The notes: a model not told the origin generated them from the sequence alone. A stretch of 64,000 bases of DNA from Pseudonocardia endophytica (GCF_004339565.1 NZ_SMFZ01000002.1:2480001-2544000), one strand, 5' to 3'. Numbered from the stretch's first letter, positions 1 through 8,673 are shown. A program made the numbers and translations.

Positions 1-673
1 CGTGTTGCGGCGCGAGATCACCGACGTGATCGACGTGGCGCGGTCGCTGTGGGACTCGTGGGAGGACGACGCCGTGGTCAAGGACGTCGCCACCGGTCGC
101 TACCTCGATCCGGCGAAGGTGCACCACGTCGACTTCACCGGGGCGGCGTTCACCGTGAAGGGCCCGTTGATCACGCCGCGGCCGCCGCAGGGACAGGTGG
201 TCGTGATCGCGCACGACGACACCGGTGTCACGGATCGGGCCGACGTCGTGCTGGTCACGGGTACCGACGTCGCGTCGGTAGGGACCGAGGCGGCACGGGT
301 GCGGCGTGCCGGTGCTGACCTGGTGGTCGCCGACGTCGACGTCGTTCTGGACGCGGACATCCCGGCGTCTACGCGTCTCGCCGATCTGGACGCCGCGACC
401 CCGTGGCCGCACACCGGGCGGATCCGCCACGTCGGCCCGCCCGCCGAGCTGGTCGCGCTGCTGCGCGAGCTGGCAGGCGTCGTCGACGGCGTCCGGCTGC
501 ATCCGGCCGTGCTCGCGTCGGACCTCCCGGTCCTCGCCGAACGGGTCCTGCCGGAGCTCGCGTCGGCCGGGCTGCTCCTGACACCCCGTGCCGGCGACAC
601 CCTGCGCACGACGCTGGGCCTGCCCCGGCCCGCCAACCGGTTCGCCACGACGGCGGCGAGGGAGACACGATGA
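1..673 (+). CDS. LLM flavin-dependent monooxygenase, C-terminal part (5' end outside window), degenerate
   Basis: The reading frame is already open at base 2, so the start lies left of the window. About 223 residues are visible. The first 60 align with the middle of NtaA/SnaA/DszA-type LLM monooxygenases: a WDSWEDDAVV helix, then YLDPAKVHHVDFTG and the RPPQG loop (residues about 59-63). After RPPQG the usual phosphate-binding stretch (QAG.S..G) is replaced by VVVIAHDDTG, and the following barrel part is much shorter than in intact paralogues. The end (LGLPRPANRFA) is again LLM-like. I infer a worn-down, possibly non-catalytic LLM domain. Its stop overlaps the next gene's start (ATGA), so it is coupled to it. 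It could still be a functional short variant. Confidence 0.7.
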   Translation, partial: VLRREITDVIDVARSLWDSWEDDAVVKDVATGRYLDPAKVHHVDFTGAAFTVKGPLITPRPPQGQVVVIAHDDTGVTDRADVVLVTGTDVASVGTEAARVRRAGADLVVADVDVVLDADIPASTRLADLDAATPWPHTGRIRHVGPPAELVALLRELAGVVDGVRLHPAVLASDLPVLAERVLPELASAGLLLTPRAGDTLRTTLGLPRPANRFATTAARETR

Positions 674-2106
674 GTCCCGATCCCGCACCGCAGGTACACC
701 TGGGTGTCTTCCTCACCGGCGTCGGACCTCAGCTGATCTGGTCCGACCCGGCGTCCGCCCCGCACACCGCCATCGAGACGTTCGTCGAGGTCGCGCAGCT
801 GCTCGAGCGCGGACTGTTCGACGCGTTCTTCCTCGGCGAGGGTCTGCGGGTGCGGGAGAACCGCGGACGGCCCTACGACCTCGACGTCGCCGGGCGACCG
901 GACGCGATCACGCAGCTGTCGGCGCTCGCCGCGGTGACCGAGCGGATCGGTCTCGTCGCGACCCAGAACACGACCTACAACTTCCCGGCCGACCTGGCCC
1001 GCCGGCTGGCGAGCCTGGACCTGCTCTCCGATGGCCGGGCCGGCTGGAACGTCGTCACCACCGACAACGCCTGGACGGGGGAGAACTTCCGGCACGGTGG
1101 CTGGCTCGACCACGAGCGGCGCTACGAGCGCGCCGGCCAGTTCGTCGAGGCGGCGACGGCGCTCTGGTCCTCGTGGGCGCCCGACGCGGTCAGCGGGTCG
1201 CCGGAGGCGACGAGCTGGGCCCGGCCCGGAGCCGTCGACGTCGTCGAGCGGCACACCGATCTCGTCGACCTTCGCGCGACGGCCACGGTGCCGGGCAGCA
1301 GGCAGGGCCGTCCGGTCCTGTTCCAGGCCGGGGACTCCGACGGAGGTCGCGAGCTCGCCGCCCGCCACGCCGACGTCGTGTTCTCGGCCAACACCGAGTA
1401 CGACAAGGCGGTCGCCTACGCCGACGACCTGCGCGCCCGGCTGGCCCGGCACGGCCGGTCCCCGGACTCGCTGCGCATCCTGCCCGGGGCAGGAGTCGTC
1501 CTGGGCGACACCCCGGCCGAGGCGCAGGAGAAGGCGCGGTGGGTGCGCGGCGAGCAGATGTCCGGTCCGCGCGCGATCGCGTTCTTCGAGCAGTACTGGG
1601 GGGCCGACCTGTCGGCCTACGACCCGAACGGGCCGCTGCCGGACATCGAGCCGTCCGCCGAGGAGCTGGACCCCTCCCGCGGCACGCTGGCGATCGACCG
1701 GCGCACCGGCAAGCTCGCCACCATCGCGGCGTGGCGGGCCCGCGCCGAGGCGGAGAACCTGTCGATCCTCGAGCTGGCTCGCGAGGTCTCTCCGGAGCGC
1801 AAGCCGTTCGTCGGGACGCCCTCGCAGGTCGCCGACGAGTGGGCGCGATACGTGCGCACCCGCGCCGTCGACGGGTTCAACCTGCTCCCGCACCTGATCC
1901 CGACCTCGCTGCACGAGGTGGTCGAGCGCCTGGTGCCGGAGCTGCAGGATCGCGGCGTGTACCGCACCGGCTACGACGGGACGACCCTGCGGGAGCACCT
2001 GGCGCTCCCACCACTGATCGCAGCGGCGGCGACCGGACCCGCCGGCCGGGCGCCAGGGCGGGCCGACGGCGTCGACATCCACGACGTCCCGGCGGCCGCG
2101 CGATGA
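670..2106 (+). CDS. LLM class flavin-dependent monooxygenase (NtaA/SnaA/DszA type)
   Basis: 478 aa, normal length for FMNH2-dependent two-component monooxygenases acting on organosulfur or aminopolycarboxylate compounds. The N-terminal strand FLTGVGPQLIW, the barrel segment IGLVATQNTTYN, the core motif GRAGWNVVTT (around residue 125), the RQGRPVLFQAG phosphate-binding loop (around 213-221) and the C-terminal FVGTPSQVADEW..DGFNLLP segment are all present and in order, so this copy looks catalytically complete. The ATG at 670 overlaps the previous stop and was preferred to longer upstream readings because homology begins there. It is second in a four-gene coupled array. The substrate cannot be read from sequence. 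A flavin reductase partner would be needed and is not adjacent. Confidence 0.88.
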   Translation: MSPDPAPQVHLGVFLTGVGPQLIWSDPASAPHTAIETFVEVAQLLERGLFDAFFLGEGLRVRENRGRPYDLDVAGRPDAITQLSALAAVTERIGLVATQNTTYNFPADLARRLASLDLLSDGRAGWNVVTTDNAWTGENFRHGGWLDHERRYERAGQFVEAATALWSSWAPDAVSGSPEATSWARPGAVDVVERHTDLVDLRATATVPGSRQGRPVLFQAGDSDGGRELAARHADVVFSANTEYDKAVAYADDLRARLARHGRSPDSLRILPGAGVVLGDTPAEAQEKARWVRGEQMSGPRAIAFFEQYWGADLSAYDPNGPLPDIEPSAEELDPSRGTLAIDRRTGKLATIAAWRARAEAENLSILELAREVSPERKPFVGTPSQVADEWARYVRTRAVDGFNLLPHLIPTSLHEVVERLVPELQDRGVYRTGYDGTTLREHLALPPLIAAAATGPAGRAPGRADGVDIHDVPAAAR

Positions 2107-3248
2107 CCCCGCCGCTGTCGGTGCTCGACCTCTCCCCGGTGCCCGCCGGCGGCACGACGGGAGACGGGCTGCGCGACTCGATCGACCTCGCCCAGGTCGC
2201 CGAACGGGCCGGGTACGCGCGTTACTGGGTCGCCGAGCACCACCTCAACCCCGGCGTCGCGTCGTCGTCGACGCCGGTGCTGGTCGCGCTGATCGCCGCG
2301 GCGACCGAGCGGATCCGGGTCGGTTCGGGCGCGGTGCAGATGCCGAACACGCCACCGTTGTCGGTCGCCGAGCAGTTCGGGACGGTCGGTGCGGTCCACC
2401 CCGGCCGGGTCGACGTCGGCCTCGGGCGCTTCGACCTGCACCGGTTGCTGCGACTGGTCGAGAACGGCGGGGTGCTGCCGGGCGCGGCGTCCGGGCCCGA
2501 CGCACCGGCACCGGAGTCACGCGTGGTGGACGGGCTGCTGATCCCGTCGCCCGGCCGGTTCACCGGTGACCTGTCGTTGTTCGGCACGTTCGCGAGGCTC
2601 CTCGGGTTCAGCCCCGAGGACACGCCGCCGGACTACCGCGCCCAGGTCCTCGAGGTGCTGTCCTACTTCGACGGCTCGTCGCGGCGCCCGGACGGGCGGC
2701 CCCTGGAGGTCAGCCCTGCTGCGGGTGCCGACGTCGAGGTGTTCGTCCTCGGTTCCACGCCCGGCACGAGCGCACAGGTGGCGGCGGAGATGGGTCTGCC
2801 GTTCGCGGCGAGCTACCACACCGCGCCGCACTCGGTGCTGGACACCGTCGCGGCGTACCGGGCGGCGTTCCGGCCGGGGCGACGCGAGCGGCCGTACGTC
2901 ATCGTGTCCGCGGACGTGGTGGTGGCCGAGGACGACGAGCGCGCCGCCGAGCTCGCGGCGCCGTACGGGCAGTGGGTGCTCGACATCCGCTCCGGTCGCG
3001 AGGCCCACCCCTACGTGACGCCCGCCGAGGCGCGGGCACGGGAGTGGACGGCCGAGGAGCGGGTCGCCGTCGCGGACCGGGTGGAGACGCAGATCGTCGG
3101 TGGCCCGGTGACCGTGGTGGAGAAGCTCGCGACGCTGGCCCGTGTCACGGGCGCCGACGAGCTGCTGGTCACCACGATCTGCACCGAGCACGCCGATCGT
3201 GTCCGCAGCTACGAGCTGCTGGCCAAGGAATGGGGAGCACAGAGCTGA
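2103..3248 (+). CDS. LLM class oxidoreductase, MsnO8-like family
   Basis: 381 aa. It belongs to the smaller luciferase-like branch, shown by the N-terminal LSVLDLSPVPAG, the YWVAEHHLNPG motif (about residues 41-51), the IRVGSGAVQMPN strand and the SVAEQFGTV helix. The usual DLGLGRAPG motif after the barrel strand is altered to DVGLGRFDLHRL. It ends with a C-terminal thioredoxin-like LLM tail (GADELLVTTICTEHADR). The ATG at 2103 lies inside the preceding stop (ATGA), so expression is coupled. The family's substrates are mostly unknown, and its position between NtaA-type genes suggests it serves the same compound or its breakdown product. Confidence 0.82.
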   Translation: MTPPLSVLDLSPVPAGGTTGDGLRDSIDLAQVAERAGYARYWVAEHHLNPGVASSSTPVLVALIAAATERIRVGSGAVQMPNTPPLSVAEQFGTVGAVHPGRVDVGLGRFDLHRLLRLVENGGVLPGAASGPDAPAPESRVVDGLLIPSPGRFTGDLSLFGTFARLLGFSPEDTPPDYRAQVLEVLSYFDGSSRRPDGRPLEVSPAAGADVEVFVLGSTPGTSAQVAAEMGLPFAASYHTAPHSVLDTVAAYRAAFRPGRRERPYVIVSADVVVAEDDERAAELAAPYGQWVLDIRSGREAHPYVTPAEARAREWTAEERVAVADRVETQIVGGPVTVVEKLATLARVTGADELLVTTICTEHADRVRSYELLAKEWGAQS

Positions 3249-5509
3249 TGGCGCGGGACGGGATCTTCCTGGCCTACAACCTGCGGACCTACGGCAACCT
3301 GCCCGAAGCCTGGCTCTCGCCGCGGCTGCACAGGTTCTCGCTGTTCGACCCCGCCTACTGGGCGGAGTTCGCGCAGCTCGCGGAGAAGGGCCTGTTCGAC
3401 GCCGTGTTCACCGGCGACGGCTCGCAGATCACCGACCCGACCACGGCTGTCGCCGACGGTCTGGACCGGTTCACCGCCTGGACCGCAGCAATCGAGGCGA
3501 CCGAGCATCTCGGCTTCATCCTCACCGCGTCGACCACCTACAACGACCCGTTCAGGCTCGCCGAGCGGCTGCTCTCGCTGGACGTGCTCACCGGCGGGCG
3601 ACTCGCGTGGAACCTGGTGACGTCGCACTCCGGAGAGGCGGCGGCCAACTTCGGCCTCCCCGCGCATCCGGAGCGCGACACCCGCTACGCCAGGGCCGGG
3701 GAGTTCGTCGACATCGTCACGGCGCTGTGGGCGAGTGCCGCGGGCGGCCCACCGGTCGACCACGACAGCAAGCAGTTCGTCGTGCACGGCAGGCTGTCGG
3801 TGCCCCCGTCGCGGCAGGGACGTCCGCCGATCATCCGGGCGAGCACGTCCGAGGCGGGGCGGGACCTGGCCGGCGAGTACGCCAACGGGGTGTTCGCCGC
3901 CGACCTGACCCGCTCCGGGGCGATCGCCAACCGGGCCGCGATGCGCTCCGACGCCCGCCGGTTCGGGCGGCCGGAGGAGGACCTGAGCTACCTGTCCGGG
4001 CTGCGGCTCGTGCTCGGCAGCACCCAGGCCGAGGCGGAGGCCAAGGTCGGCGACATCTACGGCTCGCCCGGCCGGACCGCCGACCAGGTGGCCTGGCTCG
4101 GGAAGCTGATCGACTTCGACGTCTCCACCCTAGACCCGCACCGGCCCCTGCCGCCCGAGCTCCTGGCCGAGACGCGTCTCGCCGAACTGCCCGCGCCCGC
4201 GACGGGGAGCCTCGGGTTCCGCGCGTCGGTGCTCGGCTTCCTGCGGGAGAACGCGGACCTGCCGCTGGATCAGCTGTTGGTGCGGAGCCGGTTCGTCGGA
4301 GCGGGGCACGCGACGTTCGTCGGCACACCCGAGCAGCTGGCCGAACGGCTCGAAGACCGCTACCGCGCCGGTGCGGCGGACGGGTTCGTGTTCGCGCCGG
4401 ACCTGACGCTCGACACGCTCGAGGTCCTCGTCGACGAGCTCGTGCCCGCCCTGCAGCGCAAGGGCATCTACAAGCGCGAGTACACGTCGGACACCTTCGC
4501 CGGGCATCTGCGGCTCCCGCCGTTCCCCGCGGCGGGCGAGCTGCGTTTCGACACCGATGCCGCACGACGGGCACGGGTCCGGGCGAGCGTCGTCGCCGAC
4601 CGGGCCGACCCGCGGTCGGAGACCCCGTCCGCGGCGGCTCCCGTGGGCGCCGCCGCACCGCTGACGGCGGACTCGCTCCGGGAGCGGGCCGAGCAGCGGC
4701 CGCTGTCGTTCGTCGCATTGTCCGAGCCCGCACTGCGGGAGGCGGTCGCCGACCCGGACCGGCTGCCCACCACGCCGGACGGATACCTGCTCGGGCTCGA
4801 CCGCGCGGCCGTTCCGGCGCCGGGCCACGAGGTCGCGCTCGACCCGACGACGGCCGCGGCCGTGCTGGGTCTGCGGATCCCCGGGACGACGTTCCTCCCG
4901 GTCGTCGGGATCGAGCGGGAGCATCCGTGGAACCTGGCGCGGACCGTGTCCAGCCTGGAGCACTGGCTGCGCGGCCGGACCGGAGTCGTGCTGAGCACCC
5001 ACGACCGGTTCGGCGCCGCGGGCCGCGCCGGTGCCGGGGCGTGGGATCCCGGCCCGTTCGCCGATCCCGTTCCGGCCGGCGTGGCGACGACCTCGGAGGC
5101 AGCCGAGATCGTCCGTGCCCTGGGGGACTCGTACCCGAACTCCGCACTGGTCGTCGACCGCGAGCGCCGGGTCTACGCGACGGGGGAGGGGATCGCGCCG
5201 ATCGACCACGCAGGCGCCTACCGCATCGCCGGCCCTGGCGCCGTCGCCTCCTCGTTCCACGGCCGGCCGCTGATCGCCCAGGTGGTGCAGGACCCGGCCG
5301 ACCTCGTCGACGCACCCGAGGCGCTCGACCTCGCGTTCGTCGAGTCCGCGCAGGTCCCGGCGCTGGTGGACGTCTTGGGGCGGCTGCCAGCGCATCTGGT
5401 GTTCCTCGTCGCCGGCCCCGACGACCCGGTCACACGGCGTGCCGTTGCCGATCATGCACGGATCCTCGGGAGCGTCCGGACGGTCCGGTCCCTGGCAGAG
5501 CTGGACTGA
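3248..5509 (+). CDS. Fusion of an LLM monooxygenase with a second, degenerate LLM domain
   Basis: 753 aa, far longer than the 430-480 aa usual for the family. Residues 1 to about 430 are a complete NtaA-type domain (YWAEFAQLAEKGLFDAVF, GFILTASTTYNDP, GGRLAWNLVTS, SRQGRPPIIRASTSEAGRD, FVGTPEQLAERL). After a Pro/Ala linker, residues about 540-753 show an eroded second copy: HPWNLARTVSSLEHWLRGR matches the usual PYNLARLFGSLDHLSGGR, and EIVRALGDSYPNSALVVDRE matches the VVNALWDSW.DDA segment, but the catalytic NVVTS and QAG motifs are gone. The ATG overlaps the previous stop by one base. The second half may be structural (an internal pseudo-dimer partner). A gene fusion after tandem duplication is inferred. 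Confidence 0.85.
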   Translation: MARDGIFLAYNLRTYGNLPEAWLSPRLHRFSLFDPAYWAEFAQLAEKGLFDAVFTGDGSQITDPTTAVADGLDRFTAWTAAIEATEHLGFILTASTTYNDPFRLAERLLSLDVLTGGRLAWNLVTSHSGEAAANFGLPAHPERDTRYARAGEFVDIVTALWASAAGGPPVDHDSKQFVVHGRLSVPPSRQGRPPIIRASTSEAGRDLAGEYANGVFAADLTRSGAIANRAAMRSDARRFGRPEEDLSYLSGLRLVLGSTQAEAEAKVGDIYGSPGRTADQVAWLGKLIDFDVSTLDPHRPLPPELLAETRLAELPAPATGSLGFRASVLGFLRENADLPLDQLLVRSRFVGAGHATFVGTPEQLAERLEDRYRAGAADGFVFAPDLTLDTLEVLVDELVPALQRKGIYKREYTSDTFAGHLRLPPFPAAGELRFDTDAARRARVRASVVADRADPRSETPSAAAPVGAAAPLTADSLRERAEQRPLSFVALSEPALREAVADPDRLPTTPDGYLLGLDRAAVPAPGHEVALDPTTAAAVLGLRIPGTTFLPVVGIEREHPWNLARTVSSLEHWLRGRTGVVLSTHDRFGAAGRAGAGAWDPGPFADPVPAGVATTSEAAEIVRALGDSYPNSALVVDRERRVYATGEGIAPIDHAGAYRIAGPGAVASSFHGRPLIAQVVQDPADLVDAPEALDLAFVESAQVPALVDVLGRLPAHLVFLVAGPDDPVTRRAVADHARILGSVRTVRSLAELD

Positions 5510-5847
5510 CTGGGAGGATGGGCCTGCTGGCTCGTCGGTGGTGAATCAGGAGTGGCGGGGTGACCGGGCGACGAGGAGCTGGTGCCCGGTGTCGCCCTCG
5601 TCGTAGTGCGGGCGGGACCTCGTCGTCACTGCGGTAGGCGAGCGACACCGATCATGGGGCGGACCGGACGCGGACGGCGTCAGCGGAGGGCGGCCGCGGA
5701 AACGGATGGCGCTGGCGTGACGTCGCAGATCGAGGTGGCGGCCGGAGCGGAGATCGGACGTTTGCGCGGCGGCACACGCGAACGGGGATCCGATCACGCG
5801 ACGACAGTGACAGCCTCGCGCGGGTCGTTCACCCATCGGATCCGGCG
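5510..5847. other. Intergenic stretch holding a decayed leader-peptide repeat
   Basis: 338 bases between convergent genes. No credible protein gene was seen. Its right half (5661-5832) is a second copy of the promoter-plus-leader element found at 17601-17778. The left part (5510-5660) shows no recognisable element. Confidence 0.6.
5661..5832 (-). repeat. Dispersed repeat copy A: decayed cysteine-leader promoter module
   Basis: On the minus strand this segment aligns end to end with 17601-17778. It shares the TGAACGAC block, ACTGTCG before a GTGATCGG start, and a downstream reading frame with SDLRS and HLDLRR..ASAI. Compared with copy B, the -10-like hexamer is CACTGT instead of TACTGT, the key cysteine codon after ASAI is lost, a one-base insertion destroys the stop, and the frame runs on. 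No minus-strand gene lies downstream, because the next gene is on the plus strand. I read it as a relic of a cysteine attenuator left by rearrangement. Confidence 0.6.
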
Positions 5848-6408
5848 TCAGGCGGCGATCTTGGTGACGAACCGCTGATAATGCGGGTCGAGCCGGCCGG
5901 GCCCGCATTCGAGGGCATCCCGGTGCGCCCACCAGCGGGCTTCGGTGAACTCGGTCCGGTCGATCGTGACGGGCATACCGCGGGTGCCCGCGGTGACGAA
6001 CCAGAGGCTGACGTCGGTGTGTCGGTCGCCGGTGCCGACGGTCCGGGTGACCGTCAGGAAGGACGGCCGCGGCGGGTCGTGGACGAACCCGGCGTCGATG
6101 CCGAGCTCCTCGCGGGCCTCGCGGTCGGCGGTGGCGGCGGGATGCTCGTCCGGTTCGACGTGGCCGCCCGGCGGGAGCCAGAGACCGGACTTGACGTGGT
6201 CGACGAGCAGGCTGCTGTGGTCGGCGTGGTCAACCACAGCGATGTACGAGACGAGATGACGCGACGGGGTCGCCGGCTTCACGCGCCGGAACACGTCCTC
6301 GGTGCCCTCCAGCCAGCGCAGTGTGTCCCGCCGGTGCTCGGCCTCGAGCTCGTCGGCGGGGTCGATGCTACGGACCAGCTCGTGGACGACGGCGACGGTG
6401 GGGCGCAC
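5848..6408 (-). CDS. NUDIX hydrolase
   Basis: 186 aa. A canonical Nudix box lies at residues 82-104: G, five residues, E, seven residues, then REAREELGI, which binds the catalytic Mg2+. The flanking SGLWLPPGGHVEPDE and the C-terminal EFTEARWW segment are typical of house-cleaning NUDIX proteins that hydrolyse nucleoside diphosphate derivatives. The substrate cannot be told. It is a single gene, convergent with the LLM array and separated from the MerR gene by about 50 bases. Confidence 0.88.
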   Translation of the reverse strand: MRPTVAVVHELVRSIDPADELEAEHRRDTLRWLEGTEDVFRRVKPATPSRHLVSYIAVVDHADHSSLLVDHVKSGLWLPPGGHVEPDEHPAATADREAREELGIDAGFVHDPPRPSFLTVTRTVGTGDRHTDVSLWFVTAGTRGMPVTIDRTEFTEARWWAHRDALECGPGRLDPHYQRFVTKIAA

Positions 6409-6455
6409 GGGCAGAACGTCTCACGACCCACCGACGATCCCGTCGGGCGTGGTCC

Positions 6456-6830
6456 TCACACCGTGCCGGCGCCGTCGAGGAGGCCCGCGAGCCGGTCGCG
6501 CAGCGCGGCCACGTCGGCCAGGTGCCGGTCGAGAGTCGCGAGCCGGGCGCGGGTGACGGCGATCGCGGTGGCGCAGCGCGGGGTGACAGGCCGGTCGGTG
6601 AGCGTCTCGGGGACGGGCCGGTCGAGGAGCTCGGTGAAGGCGGCCAGGTCGCCCAGCGTGAACCCGGTGGCCTGCAGAATCGTGATGGTCGTGATGCGGC
6701 GCAGCTCCGGCTCGCCGTAGTCCCGGTATCCGGCGGCGGTGCGCGACGGGTCGAGCAGGCCGTGCTCTTCGTACCAGCGCAGCGCCCGCGGGGTGGTGCC
6801 GGTCGCGCGGGCGGCCTCAGCGATGCGCAT
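6456..6830 (-). CDS. MerR-family transcriptional regulator
   Basis: 124 aa. The N-terminus MRIAEAARATGTTPRALRWY is the MerR winged helix-turn-helix, followed by EEHGLLDPSRTAAGYRDY and the wing ELRRITTITILQATGF. A C-terminal coiled-coil helix (RARLATLDRHLADVAALRDRL) gives the dimer arm. No metal-binding cysteines are present, so an organic ligand or redox signal is more likely than a metal. The ATG at 6830 was chosen because homology starts exactly there. It overlaps the 3' end of the upstream oxidoreductase by 14 bases, which suggests one operon and regulation of that gene. Confidence 0.88.
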   Translation of the reverse strand: MRIAEAARATGTTPRALRWYEEHGLLDPSRTAAGYRDYGEPELRRITTITILQATGFTLGDLAAFTELLDRPVPETLTDRPVTPRCATAIAVTRARLATLDRHLADVAALRDRLAGLLDGAGTV

Positions 6831-7860
6831 CGTCCAAGTAGACCACCACCGTGCCGCGGGTACGGCCGGCGAACAGGTCCAGGATGCCGTCGACGGCGGC
6901 CTGCAACGGCTCGTCGCCGACGGCCTCGGCACGGTGCACGGGTAGGTGGAAACGCCCCTCTGCGAGCCAGGTCGCGAGCCGGTCCGGCCAGGCCGCGACC
7001 AGCTCCGGGTGGTCGGCAGGGACGAACCCGGCCAGTGTCAGCCGGCTGCCGATCACGACGGACGGGTCGAGATGCAGCCCGCGGTCGCCGTCGCCGAACT
7101 GGGAGGCCAGGGACCCGCACAGGGCGATCCGCGCCCGGGGGCGCGTCAGCGCGACCGCCGTCTCCAGCTGGGTACCACCGACGGTGTCGAAGACCGCGTC
7201 GAGTCCGTCCGGAACCTCCGCGGCCAGCGAGACACCCAGGTCGGAGACGCGGTGGTCCAGCACCCGGTCGTACCCGAGGACGGTCTCGGCCCACGCGGCC
7301 TTGTCGGCGCCGCCCGCGGTGCCGATCACCCGGGAGGCACCCAGCAGGCGCGCTACCTGCCCGGCCAGGCTGCCCACCGATCCGGCCGCGCCGGTCACCA
7401 GCACAGTGTCACCGGCCCGTACCCCGGCGGCGGCGCGCATGCCGACATCGGCGACCGGCCCGGGCAGCAGGTGCGCCACCGGGTCCGGCAGTGTCGCGGT
7501 GTCGAGCGGCGCGAAGCCGGCCGCGGGTCCCCACGCCAGGTCCCGCCATCCGGACCGGTGCCGGACCCACTGCCCCGCGCGCAGGTCCGGGACCGTCGAG
7601 TCCACGACCCGCCCGACCGCCGGTCCGAACAGCGCGTCACCGACCGGATAGGCGGGTAGCGGAGCGGCGCTTCCAAGGATCAGGCCGCGCATCACCGCCC
7701 CCAGTGCCAGGTGGGTGTTGCGGACCAACACCTGCCCGTCGGCGAGCGGCGGGACCGGCACCCGAGCCACGGTGAAGTCGTCGCGGGACGGGTCGACCGA
7801 AGGGCGGCGGGTCAGCCGGACCTGGTGCGAGACGGGGTGGGACGCGGTGTGGGTGGTCAC
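6817..7860 (-). CDS. MDR-superfamily NADP-dependent oxidoreductase (CurA/leukotriene-reductase-like)
   Basis: 347 aa, zinc-independent medium-chain dehydrogenase/reductase. The N-terminal oxidoreductase domain has VRLTRRPSVDPSRDDF, typical of the CurA/YncB branch. The Rossmann motif VTGAAGSVGSLAGQVARLLGA (about 155-175) is followed by IGTAGGADKAAW and YDRVLDHR. Members reduce activated C=C bonds with NADPH. The GTG at 7860 begins the homologous region, and longer readings upstream have no support. It overlaps the MerR gene downstream, so MerR is the likely regulator. Confidence 0.85.
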   Translation of the reverse strand: MTTHTASHPVSHQVRLTRRPSVDPSRDDFTVARVPVPPLADGQVLVRNTHLALGAVMRGLILGSAAPLPAYPVGDALFGPAVGRVVDSTVPDLRAGQWVRHRSGWRDLAWGPAAGFAPLDTATLPDPVAHLLPGPVADVGMRAAAGVRAGDTVLVTGAAGSVGSLAGQVARLLGASRVIGTAGGADKAAWAETVLGYDRVLDHRVSDLGVSLAAEVPDGLDAVFDTVGGTQLETAVALTRPRARIALCGSLASQFGDGDRGLHLDPSVVIGSRLTLAGFVPADHPELVAAWPDRLATWLAEGRFHLPVHRAEAVGDEPLQAAVDGILDLFAGRTRGTVVVYLDDAHR

Positions 7861-7895
7861 GGCCGGGACGCTAGGCCTTGACGTGCACGTCAAGG

Positions 7896-8264
7896 TCAAG
7901 TCTGCCCGGGCTCGGGTACGACGGTTCCCTGGTGGAAGACCACGCGCCACGGCCCACCGTCGCGGCGACGCCACACCGAGCTGCGCAGCGCGGTCCGGCC
8001 GGGACGCCGGGTGCGGTAGGTGAGCAGCACGACGTCGTCGGCGAGGCGGGTCGCGACGATCCGGTCGGTCTCCGGCGGCGGCGCCTCCTCGACGGCCATC
8101 ATGTCCAGGACGGACTCGTGGTCCCACGTCCGTCCGGACGCGCCGAACTCGTGGAAGTCCGGATCCAGGAGCTGCGATGCGGCCGCCCTGGAGCGCCGCA
8201 CGGCCGGGTCCTGCAGGCGCAGCTCGCGGTCGACGACGTCGTGCAGGTCGGGGTCGTCGGTCAT
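7896..8264 (-). CDS. DUF4440 / NTF2-like protein
   Basis: 122 aa, cone-shaped NTF2 fold of the DUF4440 type: an N-terminal helix (VVDRELRLQDPAVRRSRAAASQLLDPDFHEFGASG), then strands TDRIVATRLADDVVLLTYRT and SSVWRRRDGGPWRVVFHQGT. Such proteins bind small hydrophobic ligands or act as minor isomerases or hydrolases. The function is not known here. The start codon overlaps the stop of the HxlR gene upstream (4-bp ATGA-type overlap), so the two are co-transcribed. Confidence 0.75.
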   Translation of the reverse strand: MTDDPDLHDVVDRELRLQDPAVRRSRAAASQLLDPDFHEFGASGRTWDHESVLDMMAVEEAPPPETDRIVATRLADDVVLLTYRTRRPGRTALRSSVWRRRDGGPWRVVFHQGTVVPEPGQT

Positions 8265-8644
8265 CGGCCGATCGTCGGCCGGGCACCGCGGGTCACGCCA
8301 TCGGGTTTCTTCCGGCCCGCCGACGTGATCTCCTCGGCGTGGTCGCGGATCCAGTCCAGCATCGGCTGCAGGGCCGCCGATGCGCCACGGCCGAGGTCGG
8401 TCAGCGAGTAGGTCACCTCCGGCGGGCTCGCCGCCGTCACGACGCGGTCGAGCAGGCCGTCGCCGGTCAGAACCCGCAGGGTGTGGGACAGCATCTTGTC
8501 GCTGATGCCGTCCACCTCGGCCCGCAGCTCGTGGTAGCGGTGCGCGCGGCTCCGCAGGACGCCGAGCACGAGCACCGCCCAGCGGCCGGTGAGGTGGTCG
8601 AGAACCTCCCGGGCGGGGCAGTCGGCATGACGTGCGTCACTCAC
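8261..8644 (-). CDS. HxlR-family transcriptional regulator
   Basis: 127 aa. The HxlR winged helix is clear: CPAREVLDHLTGRWAVLVLGVL, then HRYHELRAEVDGISDKMLSHTLRVL and the wing PPEVTYSLTDLG. I chose the GTG at 8644 because it follows an AAGGAGGGAGG ribosome-binding site (8656-8666) at a normal distance. The in-frame GTG at 8698 has no such site and would place two operator-like palindromes inside the gene. A single N-terminal Cys in DCPA is the position used for redox sensing in some HxlR proteins (established for the family; inferred here). It is divergent from the SDR gene at 8775. Confidence 0.85.
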   Translation of the reverse strand: MSDARHADCPAREVLDHLTGRWAVLVLGVLRSRAHRYHELRAEVDGISDKMLSHTLRVLTGDGLLDRVVTAASPPEVTYSLTDLGRGASAALQPMLDWIRDHAEEITSAGRKKPDGVTRGARPTIGR

Positions 8645-8673
8645 GTGGACCGTCGCCTCCCTCCTTCCGGCGG

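Noticed and set aside
100..2082. Long minus-strand open frame (about 660 codons) opposite the first two LLM genes
   Set aside because: Frame is open only because of high GC; composition is Arg/Gly/Pro-rich with no domain, and the plus strand codes clear LLM proteins.
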